A DNA stretch of 64,000 nt from Herpetosiphon gulosus (GTDB lineage: Bacteria; Chloroflexota; Chloroflexia; Chloroflexales; Herpetosiphonaceae), in the NCBI RefSeq assembly GCF_039545135.1, contig NZ_BAABRU010000012.1:124001-188000 (forward strand). Direction: 5' to 3'. Positions 52,262 to 62,217 of the stretch are shown in pieces (the stretch's first letter is position 1; each line of letters starts with the position of its first letter). A model generated the notes under the pieces. That model ran no database searches and was not told the DNA's origin. It saw only the letters and a list, made by a program, of their open reading frames with translations. The position numbers were made by a program, and so were the translations under genes.

Positions 52262-53035
52262 CTACGCCATAGCTTTGCGGCGTTGAGTTGGTAAACTGCG
52301 AATGAGCGCCAGTCCAATCAACAAGGCAATCGCAACTGCCGCAACAATTGCTGCATTCATCACTAATGGAAAAGCCGCTTGTTTAACTGCAATTCCGATG
52401 AAGGCCCACAACAGCACGCCATTATAGGCAATATCGCGTTGGCGCAAGGTAATGAAGGCCGCCAAACAAACCCCAATCGCCAGCAAAATCACCGTCCAAA
52501 CTGAATCGCTGAGCGGGCCGCCGCGCCAGCCAGCATCGTAGAGCGCAATTGTGGCATTGGCGATGGTTGCCACCGTGGCCCAACCCAAGTAAATCGAAAA
52601 TGGCGTATGAATCAGCCAACGATCAGCGCTGCTAGCTTCGGCGCGAATGCTGCTCAACTGGCGATAAATCATAATCAGTGAAACCAACAAACCAACAATT
52701 AACACGATTGTGAGCGGGAATTGTAAATAGTGCCAAGCGAAAATCCAAGCGCTATTGAAGCCACATGAGGCCACAAACCACCAGCCAATTTTGGCAACGG
52801 CTGGATTATTGGCCTGCTTGGGCAATGCTTGATAAATTGCGAAGGCGCTGAGGCCCAAATAAATCAAGCCCCAAATGCTGAAAACATAGCCCGCTGGCAC
52901 GAAACGCACCGGAAACGAATCGGAGATCGTGCCAGTATCAAGCCCGTTGATCGGCAAAATATTGGCTAAGGCATTGACCACAATTGTTGCGATAATCGCT
53001 GCCACATTGGCAAAGCGCAAAACCTTGCTGTTCAT
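52262..53035 (-). CDS. TspO/MBR-like tryptophan-rich membrane protein
   Basis: This 257-residue protein has seven or so hydrophobic helices and motifs PVRFVPAGYVFSIWGLIYLGL, WIFAWHYLQFPL and WATVATIANATIAL seen in bacterial TspO/MBR-related proteins, longer than the classic 160-residue TspO. Such proteins bind porphyrins or tryptophan metabolites; the function here is not shown. AGGAGT is present upstream on the minus strand. Confidence 0.65.
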   Translation of the reverse strand: MNSKVLRFANVAAIIATIVVNALANILPINGLDTGTISDSFPVRFVPAGYVFSIWGLIYLGLSAFAIYQALPKQANNPAVAKIGWWFVASCGFNSAWIFAWHYLQFPLTIVLIVGLLVSLIMIYRQLSSIRAEASSADRWLIHTPFSIYLGWATVATIANATIALYDAGWRGGPLSDSVWTVILLAIGVCLAAFITLRQRDIAYNGVLLWAFIGIAVKQAAFPLVMNAAIVAAVAIALLIGLALIRSLPTQRRKAMA

Positions 53036-53111
53036 CAGAGACTCCTTATTTTGACTGAAATTCTGCTTGCTCTGATCGCTTTAACGCAAAGATCGGGCCA
53101 ATGGATGGATA

Positions 53112-53140
53112 TTGGCATCCCCCGCTGAGTGGAGTATAAT
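53112..53140 (+). promoter_or_regulatory. promoter of the carboxylase genes, implying a leaderless message
   Basis: TTGGCA (53112-53117) and TATAAT (53135-53140) with a 17-base spacer predict transcription to start about 53147, which is the A of the first ATG of the small carboxylase gene. No Shine-Dalgarno site could fit before it. Confidence 0.7.
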
Positions 53141-53146
53141 AGCGCT

Positions 53147-53404
53147 ATGAATATGATTGTGACAAGTGCAACAATGCCTAGCGATGTAGAACTAGCGGCA
53201 CTCAGTGCGGCAGTTGTCAGTGTGTTGGCCGAAGTTGTAGCCGAGCCAGCGATCACTCTAGCGCCCAATACCTGGCAAGCCTCAGCCAAGCTTTCACGCC
53301 AAGGGCTGCGGCCAGCCCGCACTGGTGTTCGGCCACGCTGGGCCACCATCGAACGTTTACGCCGACGAGCAGCTGGCGGCTTTTACGGCATTACGGGACT
53401 CTAA
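53147..53404 (+). CDS. small acyl-CoA carboxylase epsilon-like protein
   Basis: This protein of about 85 residues has a helical N-terminus with ELAALSAAVVSVLAE (about 11-29), a hydrophobic middle, a Trp-containing basic segment (TWQASAKLSRQGLR) and a basic tail. The layout resembles the small epsilon or delta subunits that assist biotin-dependent acyl-CoA carboxylases, and it lies 61 bases before a biotin carboxylase gene. ATG at 53147 or 53153 is possible; an upstream GTG at 53129 overlaps the promoter. Similarity to ACC epsilon is by pattern only. Confidence 0.6.
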   Translation: MNMIVTSATMPSDVELAALSAAVVSVLAEVVAEPAITLAPNTWQASAKLSRQGLRPARTGVRPRWATIERLRRRAAGGFYGITGL

Positions 53405-53465
53405 TTTCGCATACGGCAATGATTAACGTAAGACTTGCCATAGCACAACGGAGTTGCAACGGCAT

Positions 53466-55232
53466 ATGAGTTTCGATACAGTGCTGATCGCCAATCGCGG
53501 CGAGATTGCCCTGCGCGTGATGCGGGCATGCAAGGAATTAGGTTTACGCACCGTCGCCGTCTACTCAGAAGCGGATCGCGATTCGCTCCACGTCCGTTAT
53601 GCCGACGATGCCTTTTTGATCGGTCCCCCTCCAGCAGTCCAAAGTTATTTGCAAACTGAAACAATCCTCGATGTCGCTCGGCGCAGTGGCGCTGGTGCGA
53701 TTCACCCTGGCTACGGCTTTCTCTCAGAAAATACCGATTTTGTGCGCACTTGCGATGCGGCTGGCATTGCCTTTATTGGTCCAACCGCTGATGCCATGGA
53801 TTTGATGGGCGGTAAAATTCACGCTCGTCAAGTGGCTTTACGCGCCCATGTCCCGCTGGTGCCAGGCACAACCGAGGCGGTTGAAAGTGTTGCCGAAGCT
53901 CTCGAACTTGGCGAACAATATGGCTACCCAATTGCCATCAAAGCTAGCGCAGGCGGCGGTGGCCGTGGTTTGAAGGTCGCCTACCAGCCTGAAGAAGTTG
54001 AATTTGCCTTCGAAAGCGCTCGTCGCGAGGCCGAAGCCGCTTTCAAAAACGGCGAATTGTTTGTTGAAAAATATGTGCTCGATCCACGCCACATTGAAAT
54101 TCAGATTCTGGCTGATCAATATGGCAATGTGGTTTATTTGGGTGAGCGCGATTGTTCGGTGCAGCGCCGCCACCAAAAATTGATTGAAGAAACCCCATCG
54201 CCAGCAGTCTCGCCCGAATTGCGGCGCACCATGGGCGAATGTGCCCTGCGTTTATGCCACGAAACGGGCTATGTTGGCGCTGGCACCTTGGAGTTTTTGC
54301 TAGCTCCCGATGGTCAATTCTATTTCCTCGAAATGAACACGCGGATTCAAGTTGAGCATACTGTGACCGAAATGGTTACTGGCATCGATTTGGTACAAGC
54401 CCAACTACGCATCGCTCAAGGCGAAAAGCTTTGGTTTACCCAAGAGGAAATTCAGTTCCGTGGTCATGCAATTCAATGTCGGATCAATGCTGAGGATGCA
54501 GCGGCGGGTTTTCGCCCAGCACTTGGCACGATCAGCGCCTACAACGAACCCAAAGGCTATGGTGTGCGGGTCGATGCTGGGGTTGAGCAAGGCACAACCA
54601 TCCCACCATATTACGATTCGATGCTAGCCAAATTGGTGACATGGGGGGCAACTCGCGGCGAAGCTTTGCAACGCATGCGTCGCGCCCTCAACGATTACAC
54701 GATCGAAGGCATTACCACGGTAATTCCTTTTCATAAATTGGCTTTGGCCGAGCCAGCTTTTGAGCATGGCGATGTCACGGTGAGCTTTATTCCACGCTAT
54801 TTGGAAGAAAAACTCAAGCAATTGCCAAGCGCTACGCCGAGCACTGCCGAGCCAGCCGCCGAGCAACCCAGCCGCGAATTAATGGTTGAGGTCAATGGGC
54901 GACGCTTTGCCGTGCGCGTTACTGGCGAAGGCTTGAATGATCCAATTGCTAGCAACAAAACCGCTGCTCCAACTCGCCATCGCGCTGCCAACAAAAAGCG
55001 CGAAGTTGCGACAGATCCCAATGCAGTGATTTGCCCAATTCAAGGTACAATTGTGGCGATTAAAACCAGCGTTGGCGCGGCGGTTGAGGCTGGCCAAGTG
55101 GTGTTTGTCGTCGAAGCAATGAAGATGGAGAACGAAATCGCAACCCCACGGGCTGGTACAATTGCTACAATCAATGCCGAGATTGGTAAAAGCATTGAGG
55201 CTGGCAGCGTGCTAGCAACACTCGAAGCATAG
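53466..55232 (+). CDS. acetyl/propionyl-CoA carboxylase, biotin carboxylase plus BCCP subunit
   Basis: This 588-residue protein has a biotin carboxylase part (about 1-450): ANRGEIALRVMRACKELG, HPGYGFLSEN, the ATP-grasp loop KASAGGGGRGLK, and EMNTRIQVEHTVTEMVTG. A linker is followed by a biotinyl domain (about 515-588) with EAMKMENEI, where the Lys carries biotin. It would carboxylate biotin and pair with a carboxyltransferase subunit not present here. ATG at 53466 is chosen over an upstream TTG. It follows the small epsilon-like gene on the same strand. Confidence 0.93.
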   Translation: MSFDTVLIANRGEIALRVMRACKELGLRTVAVYSEADRDSLHVRYADDAFLIGPPPAVQSYLQTETILDVARRSGAGAIHPGYGFLSENTDFVRTCDAAGIAFIGPTADAMDLMGGKIHARQVALRAHVPLVPGTTEAVESVAEALELGEQYGYPIAIKASAGGGGRGLKVAYQPEEVEFAFESARREAEAAFKNGELFVEKYVLDPRHIEIQILADQYGNVVYLGERDCSVQRRHQKLIEETPSPAVSPELRRTMGECALRLCHETGYVGAGTLEFLLAPDGQFYFLEMNTRIQVEHTVTEMVTGIDLVQAQLRIAQGEKLWFTQEEIQFRGHAIQCRINAEDAAAGFRPALGTISAYNEPKGYGVRVDAGVEQGTTIPPYYDSMLAKLVTWGATRGEALQRMRRALNDYTIEGITTVIPFHKLALAEPAFEHGDVTVSFIPRYLEEKLKQLPSATPSTAEPAAEQPSRELMVEVNGRRFAVRVTGEGLNDPIASNKTAAPTRHRAANKKREVATDPNAVICPIQGTIVAIKTSVGAAVEAGQVVFVVEAMKMENEIATPRAGTIATINAEIGKSIEAGSVLATLEA

Positions 55233-55237
55233 TAACT

Positions 55238-55373
55238 ATAACCGCGAAGAGCGCGAAGCACACGAATAGGGATCAGGGGTCGGGGGTTAGGGATCGGGAG
55301 ATTGAATCCGAATCATCAATATCGATCATCTGGTTCTAAAAAGCATTCGCGCTCTTCGTGTCCTTCGTGGTTA
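55238..55373. repeat. CACGAAG-family inverted repeat with GGGATCAGGGG core
   Basis: Between the carboxylase and malate dehydrogenase genes, perfect 13-bp arms CGAAGAGCGCGAA (55245-55257) and TTCGCGCTCTTCG (55346-55358) flank a G-rich run GGGATCAGGGGTCGGGGGTT (55269-55288). The core resembles, in inverse, the stretch at 13078-13112. Confidence 0.7.
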
Positions 55374-55440
55374 AACAAAAACGTTAAGGAGCAAGCGTGA
55401 GAGATGGGTCATAGACGCATCTCCGACACTTGAATCGTAA

Positions 55441-56412
<972 letters not shown>

Positions 56413-56433
56413 TTGATCGTTTGGTTGCAAGCA

Positions 56434-56466
56434 GCGCTGTGGTTTTGGCCACAGCGCCCTTTTTTA
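56434..56466 (+). terminator. mdh terminator
   Basis: A 9-bp stem GCGCTGTGG (56434-56442) / CCACAGCGC (56449-56457) followed by CC and six T (to about 56465). Confidence 0.92.
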
Positions 56467-56470
56467 AACG

Positions 56471-56923
56471 ATGACACTTGAAACTGCCCAAAATGCCCGT
56501 TTGCGTGGCGATTATGCTAGCGCTATGCAAATTCTGAACCAACTACTTGCCGCTGACCAAGCCAATCTGGCGGCGCTGGTTGAGCGTGGGCGCGTGTATG
56601 CCGAATTGAATGACCGTGAACAAGCTCAAGCCCATTTTGACCACGTTTCGTTTGCCGACCCCGAGGGTGAGCTAGGTGATGCAGCGCGAACTGAATTATT
56701 GCGTTTGCTGGCTCCCCCAAAAATCCTGTTTGCCCCACGCCGCACCCAACCTTCCGAACCTAAAACCCCGCCCAACCCATGGGCTTTGCGCTTAGTATTA
56801 GTTTTAGTGTTAATCAGCCTGATTTGCTCAATCGCTGGCATCGGCCTGACCCGCAAGAACGTGCAGCAACGCTTTATTCAAGTGACACCGACGGTTGGCA
56901 AAAGTATGAAGTATCAGACATGA
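56471..56923 (+). CDS. TPR-like protein with C-terminal membrane anchor
   Basis: This 150-residue protein has helix-turn-helix repeats of TPR type (about 3-75; ARLRGDYASAMQILNQLLA and ALVERGRVYAELNDREQA), a Pro/Arg linker and a C-terminal transmembrane helix (about 103-123). The ATG comes five bases after the mdh terminator T run and has no Shine-Dalgarno site, so its expression mechanism is unclear. Function unknown. Confidence 0.6.
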   Translation: MTLETAQNARLRGDYASAMQILNQLLAADQANLAALVERGRVYAELNDREQAQAHFDHVSFADPEGELGDAARTELLRLLAPPKILFAPRRTQPSEPKTPPNPWALRLVLVLVLISLICSIAGIGLTRKNVQQRFIQVTPTVGKSMKYQT

Positions 56924-57089
56924 AAGAGCGTCAAAAGGCAAAAGTCGAAAGGGCGCATTGGTGGTGTGGTTCCCCTCGCCCGCCGCAGTGGGAGAGGAGC
57001 ATGGGCTTACGGGGTAGGTTTTTAAGCATAGCGAGATCCGCCACGATCTATCGGGTATGATACGAGTGTCGAATTCAGGATCACAGGAG
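56924..57089. repeat. spacer with short REP-like unit
   Basis: The first part of an 858-base gene-poor gap. CCCCTCGCCCGCCGCAGTGG at 56972-56991 runs into GGAGAGGAGC, a truncated single-arm copy of the CCCTC REP family. Nothing else is recognised before the transposase remnant. Confidence 0.5.
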
Positions 57090-57735
57090 GGTCTATGGCG
57101 GGTCATTGCGGATTATCGCCATGGGAAGCCGCCGTGTCAAGCGCTTTTCCCCACTGAAGTCGCGCGTTTGCCCGTGGCCTTGCGTGGTGGAGTTTGGGGA
57201 TTGTCCACACCTGCGGCGGTGGACAACGCACGATTGCGACATAGTTGACTCTGCTGGTTAATACGTCGAACAGCGCCTGTATGAATGGTGTTTCGATGCT
57301 TCGCACAAAGCCGACGACTAGCGTCAAATGCTCGATGTGACCACCTGCTTTGCCATGCTCCTGCGTGGGTATTCCGCTTGTAGACCGAAATCTAGCTCGC
57401 CCTGACCCTCGATGCGACCCCACTACGCGATCGCTTCACCGGTTTGACCATCATGGACAATCCTGTCCGCCAGCCAAAAACAGGCCTGGAATCCGCTATG
57501 GGTGCAGCTGCTGGCCCTGATCCAGCCCGCCATCCTTGCTGGCTGAACGGTGCTGGTGCTGACTGATCGCGGCCTGTGGTCATCGACCACCTATCACGCG
57601 ATTCAGTCCTACGACTGGCATCTGTTGATGCGCATTACCCGCCATCGCACGGTGCGGCTCCCGGGTCAGTGGGAACAACCCGTTGGAGCGCTGCGGAAAC
57701 AACCTGTTGCAGACACTGGGCAGCAGCAAAATCTC
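57090..57735 (+). pseudogene. decayed IS4-like DDE transposase
   Basis: Reading across several frames gives transposase-like segments: VIADYRHGKPPCQALFP region, RLYEWCFDASHKA followed by a stop, LDVTTCFAMLL, LDATPLRDRFTGLTI, AWNPLWVQLLALIQPAILAG, then VLVLTDRGLWSSTTYHAIQS and WHLLMRITRHRTVRL. Stops and frame changes separate them, so it is a dead insertion sequence. The order matches DDE transposases of the IS4/IS1634-like type. The stretch looks richer in GC than its surroundings. No clear terminal inverted repeats were found. Confidence 0.75.
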
Positions 57736-57781
57736 CGTATACTATGAGCACGATCTGATTCTAGCCTGAAAGGGTGCTGCA

Positions 57782-58681
57782 ATGAAGCGCTGGCAAAGCG
57801 ATGGGATTCTTTTGTTGATTGTGATGCTTTGGGGCAGCACATTTTTTGTGGTTCGCGATGCCACTGATCATTGGCCGCCGTTGGCCTTTGTGGCACTGCG
57901 CTTTGGCTTAGCAACCTTAGTTCTGCTGCCATGGGCGATTAAATCGTTCAGTCAATGGACGCGCACCGACTGGCAAGCAGGTTTGATTACTGGTGGTTTG
58001 CTGTGTGTTGGGTACATCACCCAAACCATTGGCATTAGCATGACCACCGCCTCACGCGCTGGCTTCGTTACCGGTTTGAACGTGATTTTTGTGCCCTTGA
58101 TGGGTGCAGTGCTGTGGCGCACCAAAGTCAGCGCCAAAGTTTGGGCTGGAGTTGTGCTGGCGGTCGCTGGTTTATATGTACTTTCGATTGACCCTGCGGC
58201 CCAAGCTGGCTCGCAACCAGTTTCGTTGTGGGGCGATTTCTTGGTGTTTATTTGTGCTGTGACCTTTGCTGGCCACATTCTGGCGATTGGCCACTGGACC
58301 AAACAGGCCTCGCCGATTGCCATGAACTTGATTCAAGTGGCTGTGGTCGCTGTCGTCGCTGGAATTGGCAGCTTGTTGTTTGAAACTGTACCCGCCTTGC
58401 CCGCCGACGTTTTTTGGGCTGGAGCCTATTTGGGCATCATTTGTACGGCGGTGTTGCTGGCGATTCAGATTATCGTACAGCGCTATGCCTCGCCAACCCG
58501 CACCGCCCTGATTTTCGTGCTAGAGCCAGTCTTTGCGGCGCTGTTTGCCTCGACCTTCGGCAACGAAACTATTTCATCAACCTTTGTTTGGGGCGGTTTA
58601 TTAATGATGATCGGGATTGTAATTGCCGAATTACCACCACTAGCACTATTTAAAAAGCAGGAGCCTAATGAAACAGTTTGA
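57782..58681 (+). CDS. EamA/DMT-family transporter
   Basis: This 299-residue protein has ten predicted transmembrane helices in two EamA repeats: LLLIVMLWGSTFFVVRDA at the start and ALIFVLEPVFAALFASTF in the second half. Drug/metabolite transporters of this family export small metabolites; the substrate is unknown. Its last 14 bases overlap the HAD gene. It follows a dead transposase directly. Confidence 0.9.
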   Translation: MKRWQSDGILLLIVMLWGSTFFVVRDATDHWPPLAFVALRFGLATLVLLPWAIKSFSQWTRTDWQAGLITGGLLCVGYITQTIGISMTTASRAGFVTGLNVIFVPLMGAVLWRTKVSAKVWAGVVLAVAGLYVLSIDPAAQAGSQPVSLWGDFLVFICAVTFAGHILAIGHWTKQASPIAMNLIQVAVVAVVAGIGSLLFETVPALPADVFWAGAYLGIICTAVLLAIQIIVQRYASPTRTALIFVLEPVFAALFASTFGNETISSTFVWGGLLMMIGIVIAELPPLALFKKQEPNETV

Positions 58682-59321
58682 GGCGATTTTATTCGATTGT
58701 GATGGGGTATTGGTCGATAGCGAGCCTGTCAGTATGCGAGCATTGGATGTTTTTCTGGCTCGCTATAACAAAACCTGTGCAGCCGATTGGGGCCATCGCA
58801 TGGTTGGTCGTCGCGCTTTCGATAATGCCAAAATGTTGGTCGAGAGCTTCGATTTGCCGTTAAGCATCGAGCAAACGATTACTGAGCATCGCCAATTGAT
58901 TTTCGAACTGGTTGAGCACGAAGCCGAAGCCATGCCCTATGCTGATCAAATTATTCGTTGGCTTAATCAACAGCAATTCCCGATTGCGGTTGCAACCTCG
59001 TCGCCGCGCCCATATTTGAGCATGGTGTTGCGCAAATTTGGCTGGAGCGATTGTTTTGGGGCGACGGTAACGGGTGAGGAAGTTGCCAATGGCAAACCAG
59101 CGCCCGATATTTTTCTGCGGGCTGCCGAATTGTTGGGAGCCAGCGCTCAGGCCAGCCTTGTGCTGGAAGATGCGCCCCAAGGAGTGCAAGCCGGCTTGGC
59201 AGCGGGAGCAACCGTGTATGCCGTGCCCAATAGTGTCACCAAATATTTAGAATTTCCGGCAGCAGTCTGGCAATATGCCAGTTTAGCCGAGGTTTTGACT
59301 GAACTGCAAGCTAATGCCTAA
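58668..59321 (+). CDS. HAD-family phosphatase (beta-phosphoglucomutase-like)
   Basis: This 217-residue cytoplasmic HAD hydrolase has nucleophile motif FDCDGVLVDSEP (Asp10 and Asp12), a helical cap, the motif II ATSSPR, motif III Lys in GKPAPDIF and motif IV LVLEDAPQGVQAG. It is similar to sugar-phosphate phosphatases. It overlaps the transporter gene, so the pair may act on one metabolite. Confidence 0.92.
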   Translation: MKQFEAILFDCDGVLVDSEPVSMRALDVFLARYNKTCAADWGHRMVGRRAFDNAKMLVESFDLPLSIEQTITEHRQLIFELVEHEAEAMPYADQIIRWLNQQQFPIAVATSSPRPYLSMVLRKFGWSDCFGATVTGEEVANGKPAPDIFLRAAELLGASAQASLVLEDAPQGVQAGLAAGATVYAVPNSVTKYLEFPAAVWQYASLAEVLTELQANA

Positions 59322-59356
59322 TCGGCCAAGCCAGAACGCCGTTGTTCTGGCTTAGC

Positions 59357-60634
59357 CTAGTGATTAAGCACTCGATCAATGCCACTTTGCAAACTGCTAC
59401 ATGTGGCAATATCGCCAAGATCAATCCCCAGCCCAACGATGGTTTGGGCAACATCGGGGCGCACGCCAACCAACATCAAACGACAACCAAGCAAATGTGC
59501 TGCACGCAGTAGGTGCAGCAAGCTTTGGCCAACTTGAGTATCGATCACTGGTACAGCGGTAATATCGAGCAATAAATATTTTGCCCGTCGCTCTTGAATT
59601 GCTTCCAAGGCACGGGCTTGAGCCTGTTGAATCCGTTGTTGATCCAATGCCCCAACCAAGGGCATGACCAAAGCGTGGCTAGTTAATGGCAAAATTGGCG
59701 TGCTCATTTCAGCAATCACTTGAGCTTGCTGCTGAATCATGAACAATTGGTGTTCGATTTGGCTACGGGCGGCTTCGGCTTCTTCACGGGCAGTTTGAGC
59801 AACAACATATTCATTGGCCAAATCGTTAGTATTTTGCTCAAGGGTTTGGGCCATTTGATCGAAACTGCGCCCAAGCATGCCAATTTCATCATTCAGCCGC
59901 AGCCCTGCTCGCGCCGAAAGATCGCCACTGGATAGGCGTTCAGCACTGGTTTGTAATTTCTGAATCGGCTTGATCAGCCAACGTGGGAAGCGCCATGAGG
60001 TCAACAAGGCCAGCAACACAATCACGCTCGAAATAACTGTTAGGCGCATAATTGCTTGCTGACCTGCCAAATCTAGCTCGGCGCTGCTCGCCTGCGAAGC
60101 ATGGTTTTTAACTTCGGCCAGATCATAGGACTGATCAGTCAATAGTTGAATATTGTTTTGGGCGGCCTCAAAGGTTTTGACTGCTGCTTGGGTATCGTTG
60201 ATCGAGCCTTCGTTGACCGCAATTTCTACGCTGCTGAAGCCACGCACATAATCGCGCCAAGCTTCGCGCCAAACCTGTGCTTGAGTTTGATCAAGTTCAC
60301 TGCTAGCTGCATCTTCAAATTCTTTGATCGCCTTGCCTAGCTCGAAACTGGCTGCATGCCACTGCTGCAATGGAGCATCTTGAGCGATAATATTGCCAGC
60401 ATTAAGCAAAAAATCTTTTTCATAGCGCCGACATTGCAAGGCATGGATTGAAATTTCGCTGGCTAAAATGCTCATGGCGCGGTCGTTGGCCGCAGCCCGT
60501 GAGGTACGACGAATCGATTGCAGAGTAAAGAAGGCCAAAAGCGCAACCGCTAGCACCAACACGCTCAGGCTGCCAAGCGCCAAAAATAAACGCTGCCGAA
60601 AACCCATTGTTTTGAACAAACCAAAAGCTTGCAT
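59357..60634 (-). CDS. membrane HAMP-STAS signalling protein
   Basis: This 425-residue protein has an N-terminal span (about 17-38), an extracytoplasmic helical four-helix-bundle domain (about 40-200), a second span (about 201-218), a HAMP domain (about 220-275), a coiled coil, and a C-terminal STAS domain (about 310-425) with LLLDITAVPVIDTQVGQSLL. It looks like an RsbR-type input to a stressosome or sigma-factor pathway. ATG at 60634 with GAGG upstream is used. It lies 29 bases downstream of the sugar-binding lipoprotein gene on the same strand. Confidence 0.85.
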   Translation of the reverse strand: MQAFGLFKTMGFRQRLFLALGSLSVLVLAVALLAFFTLQSIRRTSRAAANDRAMSILASEISIHALQCRRYEKDFLLNAGNIIAQDAPLQQWHAASFELGKAIKEFEDAASSELDQTQAQVWREAWRDYVRGFSSVEIAVNEGSINDTQAAVKTFEAAQNNIQLLTDQSYDLAEVKNHASQASSAELDLAGQQAIMRLTVISSVIVLLALLTSWRFPRWLIKPIQKLQTSAERLSSGDLSARAGLRLNDEIGMLGRSFDQMAQTLEQNTNDLANEYVVAQTAREEAEAARSQIEHQLFMIQQQAQVIAEMSTPILPLTSHALVMPLVGALDQQRIQQAQARALEAIQERRAKYLLLDITAVPVIDTQVGQSLLHLLRAAHLLGCRLMLVGVRPDVAQTIVGLGIDLGDIATCSSLQSGIDRVLNH

Positions 60635-60663
60635 GAACCATACCTCAGCCAATTCTCAACCGA

Positions 60664-61653
60664 CTAATAGCGCCGTTTAGGCAGATCTTGGTCGGCAGTT
60701 GCTTGGCGAAAAATTCCTTCGTTCGATTTAACCCAGCGTTCAAATGGCTCGCCGTTGACAATTTTTAGGGCAGTTTCAAAAAATTGTGGCCCAAGCAGCG
60801 GGTTACACTCAACCGTGACATTCAAATCGCCAGCAATCATAGCCTTGAAGGCATCTTCAACTGCATCAATCGAGACAATTTTGACCTCAACTCCAGGCTT
60901 GATGCCTAATTCTTTGAGCAATTCAATCGCCCCCAAGGCCATATCATCGTTATGGGCATAAATCGCATCAAAATCAGTGCCATATTGCTTAATCAGGCCT
61001 TGTAAGACGGTTTTGCCTTGAGCACGGGTAAAATCGCCACTTTTTGAGACCAAAACCTGCATTTCGGGATATTTTTTCAAGCAATTATGAAAGCCAGTTT
61101 TGCGATCACGGGCGGGAGCCGAGCCAACCGTGCCTTCTAGCTCAATAATTGTGCCTTTTTGATCGAGCAATTGGGCCATTTCTTCGCAAGCGCGTTCGCC
61201 TTCTAGCACAAAATCCGAGCCAATAAAGGCAGTAATTAATTCGTCGGGCACATTGGCCGTGCGATCGACCACAATGATTGGGATGCCAGCGGCCTTGGCT
61301 TCAGCAAAAACCGCATCCCAGCCATCAGCAACAATTGGCGAAACCCCAATCAGATCAACTTTTTGGGTGATGAATGAACGAATTGCATTAATTTGGTTGA
61401 TTTGTTCCTGTTGGGCATCGGCAAAGCGTAAGTCAACGCCTAAATCTTGAGCACTTTCTTGGATCGAGAGGGTATTGGCGGTGCGCCAGCGGCTTTCAGC
61501 ACCGATCTGCGAATAGCCAATCACCAAATCGGCATAGGTTTTAGGAGTTTTGTTAGCAGTTACCGGTTGGCTAGCTTCGCTTGAGCCACAAGCCACCAAG
61601 CTTAACAGTGTTACCAAAATTAATAAACGTTTGATCAATGCATGCTGTGACAT
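60664..61653 (-). CDS. periplasmic-binding-like lipoprotein (YtfQ/RbsB family)
   Basis: This 329-residue lipoprotein has a signal peptide with lipobox LVAC (Cys about 22), and a type I periplasmic-binding fold (about 40-325) with VIGYSQIGAESRWRTANTLS, VVDRTANVPDE and IYAHNDDMALGAIE, close to the galactofuranose-binding YtfQ type. No ABC permease or ATPase is present nearby. ATG at 61653 gives a proper signal peptide. It precedes the HAMP-STAS gene, so it may serve as the sensor's ligand-binding partner rather than for transport. Confidence 0.88.
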   Translation of the reverse strand: MSQHALIKRLLILVTLLSLVACGSSEASQPVTANKTPKTYADLVIGYSQIGAESRWRTANTLSIQESAQDLGVDLRFADAQQEQINQINAIRSFITQKVDLIGVSPIVADGWDAVFAEAKAAGIPIIVVDRTANVPDELITAFIGSDFVLEGERACEEMAQLLDQKGTIIELEGTVGSAPARDRKTGFHNCLKKYPEMQVLVSKSGDFTRAQGKTVLQGLIKQYGTDFDAIYAHNDDMALGAIELLKELGIKPGVEVKIVSIDAVEDAFKAMIAGDLNVTVECNPLLGPQFFETALKIVNGEPFERWVKSNEGIFRQATADQDLPKRRY

Positions 61654-61881
61654 AGGGTACGCTCCGATGGACACTATGTACACTCACTCTCATGTGATGC
61701 TGCGTTGGCTATCCTAGCACAGCCAATTCGCCCGACTCAATAGGCCAAATCGCTAAACTCGCTAGGTATAGCCTTCGATGCAATGGGGGATTAACAAGTG
61801 GTAACAGCTTAACCCTCTTGCAGATCGATGGCTTTAAGGTAGAGTAGACACAGCAATGGCTTAGATCGATCTGGAGGAGCT
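61654..61881. other. divergent promoter region between the sugar-binding and cutA genes
   Basis: A 228-base gap without a gene. It holds divergent upstream regions; GGAGGAG just before cutA is its ribosome site. No strong promoter boxes or repeats are evident. Confidence 0.4.
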
Positions 61882-62217
61882 ATGTCGGATACAGCCCATG
61901 TTGTTTTGATCAGCACCAGTAATGCTGATGAGGCCCGCACGTTGGCCCGCGCCTTGGTTACTGAACGGCTGGCCGCCAGTGTCAATATTTTGCCCCAAAT
62001 AAGCTCGATTTATCATTGGGATGGAGTGCTCAAGGAAGAGTCGGAAATCTTGTTGATTGTGCGAACTAGGGCCGATGCCTTGGGCAGTTTGATCGAGCGC
62101 GTCGAACAATTGCACTCCTATTCGCTGCCCGAAATTATTGCCTTGCCAATTGTTGATGGCTCGCAACGCTTTCTAAACTGGATTTTGAGCGAAGTCATGA
62201 CCAATGAGGATGCCTAA
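61882..62217 (+). CDS. cutA: CutA divalent-cation tolerance protein
   Basis: This 111-residue protein has the CutA pattern: ISTSNADEARTLARALVTERLAASVN, YHWDGVLKEESEILLIVRT, HSYSLPEIIALPI. CutA forms trimers; the role in metal tolerance is known mainly from E. coli. GGAGGAGCT precedes the ATG. Its stop overlaps the next start by one base (TAATG). Confidence 0.93.
   Translation: MSDTAHVVLISTSNADEARTLARALVTERLAASVNILPQISSIYHWDGVLKEESEILLIVRTRADALGSLIERVEQLHSYSLPEIIALPIVDGSQRFLNWILSEVMTNEDA

Noticed and set aside
57057-57758. Several short frames in the transposase remnant as possible new small genes
   Set aside because: Joined across frames they follow the order of a DDE transposase, so they are fragments of one dead gene.
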